Shown: piece after piece, positions 10,796 to 21,410 of the stretch
Position numbering within the stretch: the first letter of the stretch is position 1
Layout of the letters: each line of letters starts with the position of its first letter
Assembly (NCBI GenBank): GCA_021229015.1
Contig: CM037781.1
Location: 69,338,173 to 69,402,172 of the forward strand
From: Solen grandis
Lineage: Eukaryota > Mollusca > Bivalvia > Adapedonta > Solenidae
Direction of reading: 5' to 3'
DNA: 64,000 nucleotides
Translations under genes and position numbers: made by a program
The notes under the pieces: generated by a model
Told to the model about the DNA's origin: nothing
Databases searched by the model: none
Seen by the model: the letters and a program-made list of their open reading frames with translations, nothing else

Positions 10796-11700
10796 TGAAA
10801 ATTATAGTTGTCTGAAATTTGTAGTCGCCGTCGGTAATTTTGTACTCGTCTGGAAAATGACCTTTTCGGGATAAATTATATTGGTCGTAATTTTTTTTTT
10901 ATATTTGGCTTATTTGTCGGGATTATTGTACTTTTCGGAAAAGTGCATTAGTCAGGAAAAAGAGGTGTGTGAAGTTAGCGCGTAGATCGTAGATCGTAAA
11001 TCAACACAATAACTAATTAAAATAAACCAATTAAATGGTTGACTGGGTCGTAGATCGTAGCTCAACCATTGAAACAAACCAAAATAAATGGTTGACCTGG
11101 ATCGTAGGTCGTAGCTAGACCATTGAAAATTTCCCGACGGAAGCACTTTTCGAGACGCATGCAATTTTTTCCGACGAACACATAACTTTCCGACGAATGC
11201 AATTTTCCCGACGAGGACAAACTTCCCGACGAAAAAGATTACGCGACTTTTTTCCGATTGATACAATTTTTCGACGAGTACAATAATCCCGACGAAGATA
11301 AAAATACCAAATTCCCGACATATAATTTTTCCCGACGAACAGAAAATTTCCCGACGGAAACTTTTCCGACGAATGAGATATTACCGACAAGTACAAAGAT
11401 TTTCGACGGAAACTCTTTTCCCGACGAAGGCATTTTTTTGCTGACAAATGCAATTTTCCCGACGAGAACATATTTCCCGAAGAAAAAAAGTTTCCCGACA
11501 AATGTAATATTGGTTGATCGTGCGACTTTTTCCTGACTAATGCAATTTTCCGAAAAGTACAATAATCCCGACAAAAAAGACAAATATATAACTAGTTTAC
11601 GACTAATACTAAACAAAAAGCGACAGATAATTTTCCCGACAAGTTCATTTTTCCAGACGAGTACAAAATTACCGACGACGACTAAAATACGATCTACGAT
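10796..11700. repeat. Core of the foldback element with TTCCCGACGAA repeats
   Basis: The centre between the two arms. From about 11,130 to 11,690, (T)TTCCCGACGAA or a variant recurs every 20-30 bp with AT-rich, variable spacers. 10,800-10,950 has related 'gtcgg/gtcgtc' words in the opposite sense. Two partial copies of the arm repeat sit at 10,980-11,130. Frames of 128 and 156 residues on the minus strand (11,115-11,501 and 11,239-11,709) are rich in VGK/SSGK repeats that decode this motif, so I do not call them genes. Confidence 0.75.
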
Positions 11701-12150
11701 CCAGATCAACCATTAATCTTGGTTTATTTCAATGGTTGAGCTTCTACGGACCAGGTCAACCATTTACTTTGGTTAATTTCAATGGTCGAGCTACGATCTA
11801 CGATCCAGCTCAACCATTCCATCAACATTTTCAATGGTCTAGCTACGACCTACGATCCAGGTCAACCATTTATTTTGGTTTATTTCAATGGTTGAGCTAC
11901 GATCTACGATCCAGCTCAACCATTCCATCAACATTTTCAATGGTTGAGCTACGATCTACGATCCAGCTCAACCATTTATAATGGTTTATTTGAATGGTTG
12001 AGCTACGATCTACGACCCAGCTCAACCATTCTATGAAAGTTTTCAATGGTCGAGCTACGATCTACGACCCAGCTCAACCATTCCATCAACATTTACAATG
12101 GTTGAGCTACGATCTACGACCAGATCGACAAAGAAAGTTAGTTATAGTTT
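11701..12150. repeat. Right-arm ~54-bp repeat (inverted relative to left arm)
   Basis: Copies of GGTTGAGCTACGATCTACGA followed by CCAGCTCAACCATT, the reverse complement of the left-arm unit. This arm is about 450 bp against about 715 bp on the left, so copy number has changed independently in the two arms. Confidence 0.88.
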
Positions 12151-12185
12151 CGATCTACGATCTACGATCTTCACACACCTGAAAT

Positions 12186-12520
12186 TTTCGCGTTTATTCG
12201 TGAAAGTTACGCGTTTATTCGCGAAACTATCGCGTTTATTCGCGAAATTATCGCGTTTATTCGCGAACGTTTCGCGATAATTCGCGAAAATATCGCGTTA
12301 ATTCGCGAAAGTTTCGCGTTTATTCGCGAAAGTTTCGCGTTTATTCGCGAAAGTATCGCGTTTATTCGCGAAATTATCGCGTTTATTCGCGAACGTTTCG
12401 CGATATTTCGCGAAAATATCGCGTTATTTCGCGAAAGTTTCGCGTTTATTCGCGAAAGTATCGCGTTAATTCGCGAAAGTTTCGCGTTATAACGCGAAAA
12501 TATCGCGTTTATTCGCGAAA
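12186..12520. repeat. Right-arm 21-bp CGCG minisatellite (inverted)
   Basis: About 16 copies of TTCGCG-TTTATTCGCGAAAGT-type 21-bp units, the reverse complement of the left minisatellite. The 127-residue minus-strand frame (12,207-12,590, SRINAIL/SRINAKL heptads) is the same repeat artefact as on the left. Confidence 0.9.
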
Positions 12521-12571
12521 AATATATTTTTTTTCCAACCAAAATGAGCTCAATAGGCTTTCGTACTTTCC

Positions 12572-12900
12572 AAATATGGATGTAACACATAAATTTCGCG
12601 CATTTTTTGACTGTCGGCTCATTTTTTTTTCAGATTTCAATCAATTTATGTGATGGCTGTTTTTTATTTATTTATCTTGTTTGAATTAGTTGAGAAATCG
12701 GAAAATATCAACTGACTGACATTAAGGAAAGAACGAAATATGTAAAAAATAATCGTTTAAAAAAGTCGGTGTCAGCGGAAGATATCAAGGCTAGGAATAC
12801 CTCGGAAATACCAAATCAAACGAGATAACACATGATCTGTAAGTTGTTTAAAAACGTTATATCAATTATTCAATTCTTGGATTTACCAAATTCGTAAACA
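12572..12900. other. AT-rich interval, nothing recognised
   Basis: Between the foldback element and the first SINE. AT-rich, no open frame of note, no repeat I can match elsewhere in the window. Confidence 0.5.
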
Positions 12901-13110
12901 TAGGTACTGGTATAGCTCCCTTGGTTGGCGCTCAGCTTAATAAGGGTAGTTCTAGGACTGATGGCCCGGTGTCCGGATAATGTGACTGGTGTGGTATCAT
13001 GCCAACTGTCTACGACGTGATACTGTGCAGTGTGACAACACTACATTTGTCTTAAGTAGACATTGTCTCCAAAAGACTTAAATACTGTCGGAGGGACGTT
13101 AAACCTAATA
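12901..13110 (+). mobile_element. SINE-1 fragment lacking the tRNA head
   Basis: Matches the body of the full SINE-1 at 13,335-13,637 in the opposite orientation. It starts near 'actggtatagctcccttgg' and runs through 'ggcgctcag...aagggtag', 'gtgtggtatcatgcca' and 'atactgtcggagggacgtt' to 'aaacctaata'. The tRNA-like promoter region is missing, as expected from 5' truncation at insertion. It faces the next copy tail to tail. Confidence 0.85.
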
Positions 13111-13334
13111 ATCTATACTTGTATTTTAGTATTTAATTTAGCATCTTTTTCTTTCCTTAGGAGTCCCTTTGCAAAAAATATTTCCGAAACTCCTCATTCT
13201 TATGTAAATGTTTATCTATAAACATGATTATTTAAGCAACTTTAATAAATGTTTACAAAAGACGTCAACATGCGCCAGTGTGCACACCTCGTGTGTAGGG
13301 ATCGGTGTAGTAAACACTGCTATATATGATATCA
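13111..13334. other. Spacer between two SINE-1 copies
   Basis: AT-rich, about 220 bp, with no recognised feature. A 92-residue frame at 13,208-13,486 (+) mostly translates the antisense of the SINE and is rejected. Confidence 0.5.
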
Positions 13335-13637
13335 GTTTGTTTGTTGGGTTTAACGTCCCACCGACAGTAATTCAGCCAGTCACGATGTCTACTTCATGCG
13401 GGTATAGGACTACCACACTGCAGTATCACGCCGTAGACATGTGGCATGATACCACACCCAGTCACATCATCCTGATACCGCGCTAACCAGTCCTGCAAAT
13501 ACCCTTATATGCTGAGCGCCAAGCAAGGGAGCTATAACAGTACCATTTTTTACGACTTTGGTATGTCGGGTCGGGATCGAACCCACGACCTTCCGCTCCC
13601 GAGGCGGAAGCTCTAACCACTCGGCCACCGGAAAGGG
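13335..13637 (-). mobile_element. SINE-1, full-length copy with tRNA-derived head
   Basis: Read on the minus strand, the element starts CCCTTTCCGGTGGCCGAGTG. It has an A-box-like GGCCGAGTGGTTAGAGC (13,610-13,626) and a B box GGGTTCGATCCC (13,573-13,584), as in serine/leucine-type tRNAs. A conserved ~180-bp body follows ('ggcgctcagcatataaggg', 'gtggtatcatgccacatg', 'tactgtcggtgggacgtt') and a tail rich in AAAC. A Pol III SINE mobilised by an unidentified LINE. Other copies or fragments lie at 12.9, 33.6, 55.7, 56.1, 57.6, 57.9 and 63.3 kb. It may belong to a known molluscan SINE superfamily, which I could not verify. Confidence 0.9.
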
Positions 13638-14555
13638 TACGCTTGTTTAGCTAGTAATATCAATATAATATAAGTAAAAAGTTGTTTGCAATTTATATGA
13701 CTAATACATAGCTGTAAACTTACATATTTTCCGAAAATGCTTCAATTAACGTGAAAGCGAAAGTAGGATATTTCTCGAAAATTCTTACACTTGGGTTTAT
13801 ATTCGTATTTTTGATGTAACTTCCTTATACTTTGATCAATTTCAAAACTTTAGGTACCAAAATAATCGTCTTAAAATTCTCTACATACCATTTGCTTAAT
13901 GTGTTGACTTATTAATTATGAGTCTTAAGATATAAGCCGTGAATTAAGGTACCAAAATAATCGTCTGAAAATTCTCTACATTTCACACGCTTTATGTTTA
14001 GGAATATTTTTAATACTTTTTGAGATAAAAGCTTTTAAACCTCAAGAAGAATGAAAAAATCACCAAAGCTATATGCACGAATTTCGTTTTTTTCCCCCAT
14101 AACTCCATGAATCTTAGGCCAATCACTAAACTTTAAGCATCAAAAGAACGGTCAAACATTGCTCTACAAATAATATTCATCATCATATTTTCAAAAATCA
14201 AAGATGTTCGAGATATAAACTGTTAAACACACTGGGGGTGACCAAATATTTGTTTTTCCGCCATAACTCAACCGATTCAACCCCGATCATCAAAAACTAA
14301 ATATCATCTGAAAGGTCTTTCTAAGCACTACAAATTATACGCATAGTGTCTCGATAGAATATTTACCGATATTTAAGGCCGAAGAAAAACCCGATAATTG
14401 ATATATGACCTTGACCTTTGGGATTTTCCGGAAACGGAAGTGACATGGATCCATAGAATCTAATACTGCATCTTCAGTCAAAATTTCAAGCAAATCATAC
14501 AAAAAATAAAGCCTACAGGGCTTAAAAACCGTTAAGTTTGAATACGAAATTTTAA
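13638..14555. repeat. AT-rich segment with an inverted low-quality copy at 32.6-33.6 kb
   Basis: No gene. The interval has internal repetition ('ggtaccaaaataatcgtctt' near 13,853 and 'ggtaccaaaataatcgtctg' near 13,948). Landmarks such as 'atcatcaaaaactaaatatc' and 'tctttctaagcactacaaat' reappear, reverse-complemented and error-laden, at 32,690-32,750. The adjacent SINE-1 is also present in the copy (33.6-33.9 kb), so it is one duplicated segment and not independent insertions. Confidence 0.75.
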
Positions 14556-14985
14556 ATAGCATTATGACGTCATATGACGTCATATGGCGTTCATCTTTTC
14601 AGAATGTAAAGAAGACCTAGAGACTAATGTTCAGTCCAAATATCAGCTTTCTAGCTTTTCTCGAAGCGATTTTATACGCATTTGAAATTTGACGTCAATG
14701 GTTCGAATCTTGGATCCGCCTTTTCGAATTTGGAAAAACGGACATCGGGATGCACAACTAGAGCCTAACATACACATTCTGTGAAAATTTGATGAAAATC
14801 GGTCAAGAAATAATGGCTGTAGACCGCGTACAAACTTTTTTACCTGACGTCAAATCTGACGTTATATGACGTCATATGAATATGAAAATCATGGCATCGG
14901 AAAGATCATGGTTAGAAATATATGCCATAAAATTTTCATTGTTCTGAGACAATGGCAACACCTCGAAATTAACACAAATATAAGA
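14556..14985. repeat. Satellite family B, single unit
   Basis: One diverged B unit with TGACGTCATATGACGTCATATG near 14,563, the 'ttcgaatcttggatccgcc' box at 14,703 and a closing cluster 'cctgacgtcaaatctgacgtt'. It is closest to the last unit of B block 1 (5000-5280), sharing the unusual 'acctgacgtcaaatctgacg' cluster. Confidence 0.85.
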
Positions 14986-15080
14986 GGAAGAAAAAAAGAA
15001 TAATAATAATAAGAAGAAGAAGAATAAGAACTAGATGTCATTCGTGAAAACGAATGATAGGACTTTCTGCAAGCTGTGTT
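14986..15080. repeat. GAA/AAT tract and GAAA-loop hairpin junction
   Basis: Purine-rich tract followed by 'aactagatgtcattcgtgaaa'-type sequence with the TCATTCGT/ACGAATGA stem and TAGGACTTTCTGC. Same junction as 5286-5440, but without the first GGACTTTCTGC hairpin. Confidence 0.7.
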
Positions 15081-15621
15081 AATGCAAAAAGCAGGAGATA
15101 GAAGTTTCATGTAATGACTCACCTCTGGTAGTATTTCATGTTCATGCTGAACAATTGACATTATATTCCGAAATCAGTGCAAATGATAAGAACTAAGTAT
15201 TAGTCTGTGACGTAACATGATGTCATATGACGTAAGGACATGACTGCAAACTTGATTTCTAGTTTAAAGGTCCTATGTTCGAATCTTACTTCAGCCACAA
15301 TACTTCGGTTTTTAGGAATTAAGGTTAGCTGACAAAATATTCACACCTTAGTTGCTGAATGTACCATCTGTAAAAATTTGAAGAAAATCTTATCATAAAT
15401 GGCGGCTGTAGAGCGCGAATACCATTTTTCACTATTTTCAGCTCTGACGTCAGGTGACGTCATAGGGTGCTGAAAATACTGTTGCTCAAAAGCGCATACT
15501 TTACTGCAATAACTCTGAAATTTTCATTATTCTGAACAACTGGCATCATGTCGAAATCATTGCCCCAAATTAAAATTAAGTGGTATGCTTATGACGTCCT
15601 ATGACGTCACGATTCTAAATA
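15081..15621. repeat. Satellite family A, terminal partial block
   Basis: Nearly identical to 5445-5990: same 'gcaggagatagaagtt', 'ctggtagtatttcatgttc' and 'cttcagccacaatacttcgg' segments, then a TGACGTCA cluster near 15,446 and another near 15,591. It is cut by the assembly gap. Confidence 0.88.
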
Positions 15622-15721
15622 NNNNNNNNNNNNNNNNNNNNNNNNNNNNNNNNNNNNNNNNNNNNNNNNNNNNNNNNNNNNNNNNNNNNNNNNNNNNNNN
15701 NNNNNNNNNNNNNNNNNNNNN
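15622..15721. other. Assembly gap (exactly 100 N)
   Basis: A run of 100 N, the usual arbitrary scaffold-gap size. Order and distance across it are not supported by sequence. A 91-residue frame reading through it is meaningless. Confidence 0.99.
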
Positions 15722-16621
15722 TTATATATTAGAAGAAAAAGATCCCGTATTGCTGTTCTTTAAAAAATTTAATTTAAAATTAAAAAAAAAAGAGGGAAAG
15801 GGACATCTTTTTCGAAAAAAAGTAATTAGTAAAGATTTCCCCGATTCTGTCGCAGCTTAACATGATGAAGCAGAAGATTAATTTGCAAACAACTCCAAAA
15901 TTGGTCCAGCTTTCAACCAAAGCAAAAAAAATTTATTTGTTCTTATAAAAGAACTTTTGTATTTTTTACTCGCTGTTTTAAGTTTTAAAAAAATATTTTT
16001 ATTTGTTTTTTTAATCATAAGAATACCTAAGACTTACTCTATGTGATTACTATAAAGTTTTTAAAAAATCCCTTAGTCTTTAATTTGTAAAGAACCCCAC
16101 CCCGTCAAGAGAGAGAGAGAGAGAGATAGAGAGATCTTTCACTATTAATTCATCATCAACAAGATTCGCTATTGAAATATACTAATATTTTAGAATGGTC
16201 TTCCTCTTCGGAATAAAATTTATTTCTATGATGACAATTTAATTTTAGAATAATAATTTAATAATGATTAAAACATAAATAGGAATAAACAATATAAATC
16301 AAATTAATTACTGGAAGAAAAAATTTGTAGTCATGATGTTGTTGTCTAGTAGATTCCGCCGTTATCTTGGGGAAATATCTTGGTAGGATGAAGAATTTTG
16401 AGTTTTCTGTATTAAGGGTCACACTTCATTATGTACACTCGAAATGTTGTAAATAAAATACTCTAAAACGCGTCAGCGCAGAGCTTTTAGTCAGATGGTA
16501 TTAATTTAGTCGGTACAGTTTATATTCGTAAGTGCTCTATAGTGTATGTATGTATATACCACATACTTATTCTAAGTTACTTGTAAATTATTGTATTATA
16601 TTTATTATAATAGAAGAACAG
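15722..16621. other. AT-rich unique segment; inverted copy at 46.5-47.4 kb
   Basis: No gene found. It contains a (GA)n microsatellite at about 16,108-16,134. The segment recurs reverse-complemented and error-rich at about 46,500-47,420; for example 'taattagtaaagatttcccc' matches 47,300-47,325 and 'gagcacttac...actaaattaatacc' matches 16,480-16,545. Confidence 0.7.
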
Positions 16622-16627
16622 TTTTTA

Positions 16628-16868
16628 GCTCGACTATTCGGAGAAATTGAGAGCTATTCTACTCGCCCCAGCGTCGGCGTCTGCAGTCATATCTAAGAAA
16701 CCAGTAGGTGTATTGCAATCAATCTTCACACAAGTCTTTCTAGGCACAAAACAAACCTAGAGAACCAAGAGGGACAACTCTTGATTGAATTTTACTCAAA
16801 TTATGGGCCTTTTTCAACTTAGAATTTGCGTTAACATTTTTAGTTAAAGTTTTTCTGCAACTAAGTTA
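16628..16868 (+). mobile_element. Left part of a GCTCGACTATTC-TIR repeat, split by an insertion
   Basis: Begins TTTTTAGCTCGACTATTCGG, continues through 'ctcgccccagcgtcggcgtc' and enters an internal tandem unit ('cacaagtcttt...gaaccaagagggacaac... tttttggttaaagtttttctgcaact'). It stops abruptly at 16,868, and the same unit resumes at 20,458. The closing terminus GAATAGTCGAGC at 21,366-21,377 is the reverse complement of GCTCGACTATTC at 16,628-16,639. Confidence 0.8.
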
Positions 16869-17079
16869 CAGTGGTGCTAACGATCAGTTGTCAAAATGGC
16901 TATATCGTTCATATAGCATCGTATCGTAACGTATGTATTACTCAATTGCATCGTAACGTATGGAATCGTATTCTATCGCATTCAATCGTATTAGGCATAA
17001 TAAACGGGATTGTATCGCATCGCATCGTAAGGCAACCGTATATCGGTAAACGTATATCGTAAATCGCATAACATATATC

Positions 17080-19019
17080 TATTGAACCACCCAGTGGTTT
17101 AGGACACAATCGATATTTCAGAAATAATTAATGTTCGTGTCTTTAAATTTAATATTTGCTTAAGTTTATTAATGGTGGATCATTAAATCACATTATGCAG
17201 TACATTTTTTTCATATTTTACCAATTGCAATAGTTATATTTCTTTTACTTTATTATTTTATACATGTGTTATGGCCTACGTGACTTTCAGGAGCAGACGC
17301 CATGCGATGTTATATAATTTGATGCACATGTGAAAAGAACTATATCAGAGACGTAAATACCTTTAATATAGCTTCGTGACTATATCAGTATTAAAGTGGA
17401 ATTATTTTAAAATATGTGTAATCGATATGTTTGATCAATGTTTGCTTTATTAACATGTCTAAAAACTAACAAATTAAAACTTACCTACTTATGAAAGATC
17501 ATCCGAAATGTTGCTTTCGTGTAATTATTTATTTCCCGGGACATTTTTACTGCTGTATTTACTCGAATGCCCATTTTTCTTTATTATTTAATGAATTCGT
17601 GAACAAAGATAATTGTAATTTACGAATATAGTTTATTTATTTAATTATTTCCTATTTTATTTAGGTTTCTCTATCTCTCTTTCATTCTCTCTTTCATTAC
17701 GCACACGCGCGCGTGCACACACACTTCCAAAAAAATGGGATGAATGAGTGCAAATTATGTTTCTTTTTTCCCCCTTTTTCATCAGTACAGAGATAATCAA
17801 AATTCAGGTAGGTGGAGCATTTTTTCCGATGATCGCGTAAATCCTAATACGTATATGATGTGTACAAGATGCATTGGTATTGCTTTGAGAACACGGATAT
17901 AAACTAAGTACTAGTTCTACACAGGAACATGTTTACAGTATATCGGTGCTATACCTTGGACACGTATATTTCGAAGAGCATTTTTTTTGGCGAAATTAGC
18001 ATGGGTATCACACCCGAACTTAATTGTATCCAACAACTGTCTCTTTCATATGGAAAAAAAAACAATGATAAAACGGGACCACATTTTCGTGATATGCTTC
18101 ACTGCTATGTCTTAATATTTAATATGATAAACCAGGAATTATTGCAAGCCATAACAATAGAAAAAATAAACATAAAACTACATGGGAATGGAAGATTTGT
18201 TATAAAATAACTGATGTATTTTATTCCGTGATAACACAGAGTTCACTGACATGATAATAGTTAAAGAAAATGATCTTGTTTCCATATTACTACGGTTCGC
18301 TAAAGATCTCATTTCCATATTTTTACAGTTTGCTAGAGATATAATAGGTTAGAACATTTTCTTGCATATCCCTAATCTTTTATGTATAATTAAGTGGAAA
18401 AAGGTGTGTTTCGCAATACCGGAGGCGTGCCATAAGTTCTTATCAGCAGGAACAGCATGTGTTTATTTTGACAGGATATGTCACCTTTATGTCTCGCCGC
18501 TGCCGGTATACCCACCCCAGAGGAGAAGACTTTTGACATGTACACAGAGTGAATGTTATTTCCGGTACTAAAAGATTACAATTTTTAGCAATAATTTGAA
18601 ATTCTATTTTAAACACACCAATATTCATAGAATAATAATAATAATAAAATGTTTCCAATCTAGGTATGGGGCACAGAATATATATTGAATAGAGAAAAAA
18701 AATCTTAAATGTACACGATGATGATGATGATAATGATGATACATGTATCAAAAATACATTTGTAAGGGAGTGTGCGGGCACACATGTGTGTGACTTATGG
18801 ACTTATTTTTATATCACAAATGAGCGATCATAGGGTATTCTTTAAAATTTTTGATTGTTAAAACGGCGAGTAAAATACACAGATTTTTAAATAGACTTTT
18901 TTTTTAATTGTTCTTCCGATTGAAAACCATTGTGTCTACAAATCAAAATCTCTGCAAATTAAAATGTGTCTCAAAACCACATACATGATAACATTAATGA
19001 CCATTAGCTCAAAATATAG

Positions 19020-19065
<46 letters not shown>

Positions 19066-20225
19066 TGAATGCATATTTATGCGGAAAAACACAGTGAATT
19101 AGTGCGGGGATTGATACATATGCACACAATATAAATGTTATATCATAAATATTTAATAAAATATTAAATACTTTACATTTAAATAATTTTACAATAATAC
19201 TTGGTCAAAAACATGGATACCATTACAAAATATTGAAAGCCCAACACATGATGATATTTCCCTACTTAATAAGAGACAATTAGTTATATATCCTTTACAT
19301 GTAGTAATGCATGTGTTAGACAATCTGGAAACATGTCTGGAAGGTGTGAAAAAAACTTTATACAGTAGATGAACTGGGTGTAGTCAAAATGAGATTTTAA
19401 CGATTGGCAACTATTTATTCTTGTACTCGATTAACGAAACAAATCATATTAAACTGTATACGCATGGCGGCGTATGACATTTCTCACAAATACCCGGTTA
19501 AACGCGGCCTCTTCACTCATGGCATCTTTTCGACAAAGATAGCTTTTCGACCCATGTTAATGTAAATGTATTTAATTGTTTAATTACCAAGGTCAATTTC
19601 CAACAACAATCTTCGGGCTTAGGGCTTTTTAAAACAATAGCAGATTTTCCGAGCTTCTGGTTAAAGTATATGAAAACATATTTATATTAAATCTAAACCT
19701 ATGACAGTTACCTACTTGTAATATATACGAATATTCTAATCAGAAAAAGATACGGTGCTATTCTCCAAATGCTCACTCGCGTTCTTTTGATATTTGATAC
19801 ATCCAATAAATTATATATACATTTATTTTGATGGGTTAAATGCAAAGTTGAAAAATGCCCGAAGATATTGTTTTAATTAGCACAAATGACAGCGTACTAG
19901 ATATTAGATGATTACTGGTATCATTTGTTTTTTTTTAATGTGATTAATATCAAAACACATTATAAACAAAGCATAATTAATACATTTTTTTATGAGTCCT
20001 CATTAGGAAAAAAAATCAGTTTTTCATTAACGTGCTTAGGTTGTTATTGACGGAGACAACAGAGTCCGTAACATTTCTAGAGGAACCGCAATTTAGTTTG
20101 TCCCCATTTCCGTTTCCCTGTTTTTGTTTATTTTCCGCTGTTTATTTCAGATGAAAACACGGCTTGTGATAAATGTTGATATTTCATATTTTTGAACTTA
20201 TTGTAAAATCTAGTTGTATACAGTT
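17080..20225. other. Interior of the 3.6-kb insertion, no gene recognised
   Basis: AT-rich, no open frame longer than about 110 codons and none resembling a transposase. It holds an alternating purine-pyrimidine stretch at 17,699-17,724, a GAT-rich microsatellite at 18,716-18,745, and an (AG)n tract at 19,023-19,066. A ~100-bp segment at 18,426-18,525 ('cttatcagcaggaacagcat', 'gtcacctttatgtc') recurs inverted at 21,590-21,690. A 93-residue frame at 17,929-18,210 (+) has no features I recognise. Confidence 0.55.
19023..19066. repeat. (AG)n microsatellite
   Basis: About 18 uninterrupted AG dinucleotides followed by an imperfect tail. Confidence 0.97.
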
Positions 20226-20457
20226 GTAAAAAATGCCATTTATACCGTGCTTATCCTGTATCGTATATCGCATAACTTATATCGCAGATCGTAAATGTAT
20301 GGGATCAGACAAAGAAATGCAAACGCATCGCATCGTAACGATCGTAAAGGTAAATCAGACCTGCTATCGCAGATCGTATATCGATATCGTATATCGTCCG
20401 TTAATTTCTATCGTATTCCAATCGTATTTTTTGACAACTGATACGTTAGCACCACTG

Positions 20458-21410
20458 AATATCATAACTCTGTAACCTTTGGGGTATGGATTATAACTTA
20501 CACAAGTCTTCCCCAAGCATGAAAACCCAAACCCGCAGAACCAAGATGGACAACTCTTGCTAGAATTTTACTTAAATTATAGGCCTTTTCGACTTAGAAA
20601 TGTCGTTAACATTTTTGGTTAAAGTTTTTTTGCAAAATAAATAATGTAAATTCTCATTAACCCTTGGTTTTATTTGGGTTAAACTTCCACAAGTCTTCCT
20701 AAGCATGAAACCAACCTGCAGAACCAAGATGGGCAACTCTTTCTAGAATTTACTTAAAAATTTTGGCCTTTTTCGACTTAGAAATTTTCGTTTAACATTT
20801 TGGGTTAAAGTTTTTGCAACAAATAATGTCAATTCTCATTAACCCCTTGGTGTATTGGATTTAAACTTAACACAAGTCTTCCTAGCATGAAATGGACCTG
20901 CAGAACCAAGATGAACAACACTTGCTAGAATTTTACTCAAATTATGGCCTTTTTCGACTTAGAATTTACTTAACATTTTTGGTTAAAGTTTTTCTGCAAC
21001 TAAGTTAATATTATTACTCAGTAAGCACTTGGTGATTGGATTTAAACCTCACACAAGTCTTCCTAAACATAAAAAGGGCCTGCAGAACCAAAATGAACAA
21101 CTCTTGCTAGAATTTTACTTAAATCATGTGCCTTTTTCGACTTAAAAATTTGCATTTAAAATTTTTGGTTAAAGTTTTTTGCAACTAAATTAATGTCATT
21201 ACTCAAAATATGAGACAACCAACATACAAAGATATCTTTTCCTTAAATTTTTTTTTTTGAATTTTGACCTGAGTTTTACTGAGAATTAAAAGAACATGCG
21301 CTAAAGTCACATAAAATTATTTTAATACTGCTTTAATACAATGGATTGCGTCAAATATCAAATAGAATAGTCGAGCATGCTGGGCTTTCGGACAGCTCTT
21401 TTTGACTAAG
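20458..21410 (+). mobile_element. Right part of the GCTCGACTATTC-TIR repeat with ~180-bp tandem units
   Basis: Continuation of the repeat that begins at 16,628. About four imperfect units of ~180 bp, each with 'acacaagtcttcctaagcat', 'gcagaaccaagatggacaac' and 'ggttaaagtttttctgcaac'. It closes with GAATAGTCGAGC (21,366-21,377) and 'ggacagctctttttgac'. Related tails occur at 23,105-23,567, 23,903-24,022 and, in poor sequence, 28.6-29.6 kb. Confidence 0.8.

Larger units (their letters stand above)
9821..12565. mobile_element. Foldback transposon with 30-bp TIRs and nested tandem-repeat arms
   Basis: A 2,745-bp element. The first 30 bases (9821-9850, TACGAAAGCCTATTGAGCTC...) are the exact reverse complement of the last 30 (12536-12565). 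The hexamer CTTTCC directly flanks both ends (9815-9820 and 12566-12571) and is the probable target-site duplication. Each arm carries, from the outside in, a 21-bp CGCG-rich minisatellite and then a ~54-bp 'gtcgtagatcgtagctcaacc' repeat; the two arms are in opposite orientation. The centre holds 'cccgacgaa' repeats. Arms are unequal: the minisatellite is about 205 bp on the left and 335 bp on the right. No transposase is visible, so it would be non-autonomous. The layout resembles foldback elements of other animals (FB, TU). Confidence 0.88.
16869..20457. mobile_element. ~3.6-kb TIR element nested in the GCTCGACTATTC repeat
   Basis: Starts CAGTGGTGCTAACGATCAGT (16,869). Ends with the reverse complement of CAGTGGTGCTAACGTATCAG (ending 20,457), giving TIRs of about 28 bp that differ by one indel. 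The host repeat is interrupted exactly here, which supports one insertion. About 220 bp inside each end are words such as 'atcgtaacg' and 'tatcgcat' in opposite orientation (subterminal repeats). CAGTGGTGC ends recall hAT-type elements. However, the flanking octamers (ctaagtta / aatatcat) do not match as an 8-bp duplication, and no transposase open frame is present, so superfamily is open. An alternative is two solo ends around unrelated DNA. Confidence 0.65.

Noticed and set aside
11115..11709. 128- and 156-residue minus-strand frames
   Set aside because: Translation consists of repeated VGK/FVGK/SSGK from the CCGACGAA repeat; no transposase motif.
10080..12520. CRISPR array (regular short repeats)
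   Set aside because: Spacers are themselves repeated, the arms are mirrored, TIRs are present, and the context is eukaryotic.
9776..12590. Heptad-repeat proteins (SRINAIL/SRINAKL) on both strands
   Set aside because: The 21-bp minisatellite is divisible by three and lacks stops in one frame, so the frame is open by arithmetic. Arms in opposite orientation give it on both strands.
13573..13637. Serine/leucine-type tRNA gene on the minus strand
   Set aside because: It is the head of SINE-1, which is repeated with its body elsewhere in the window.
16628..21410. LTR retrotransposon
   Set aside because: The termini are inverted, not direct; there is no primer-binding site, polypurine tract or pol-like frame.
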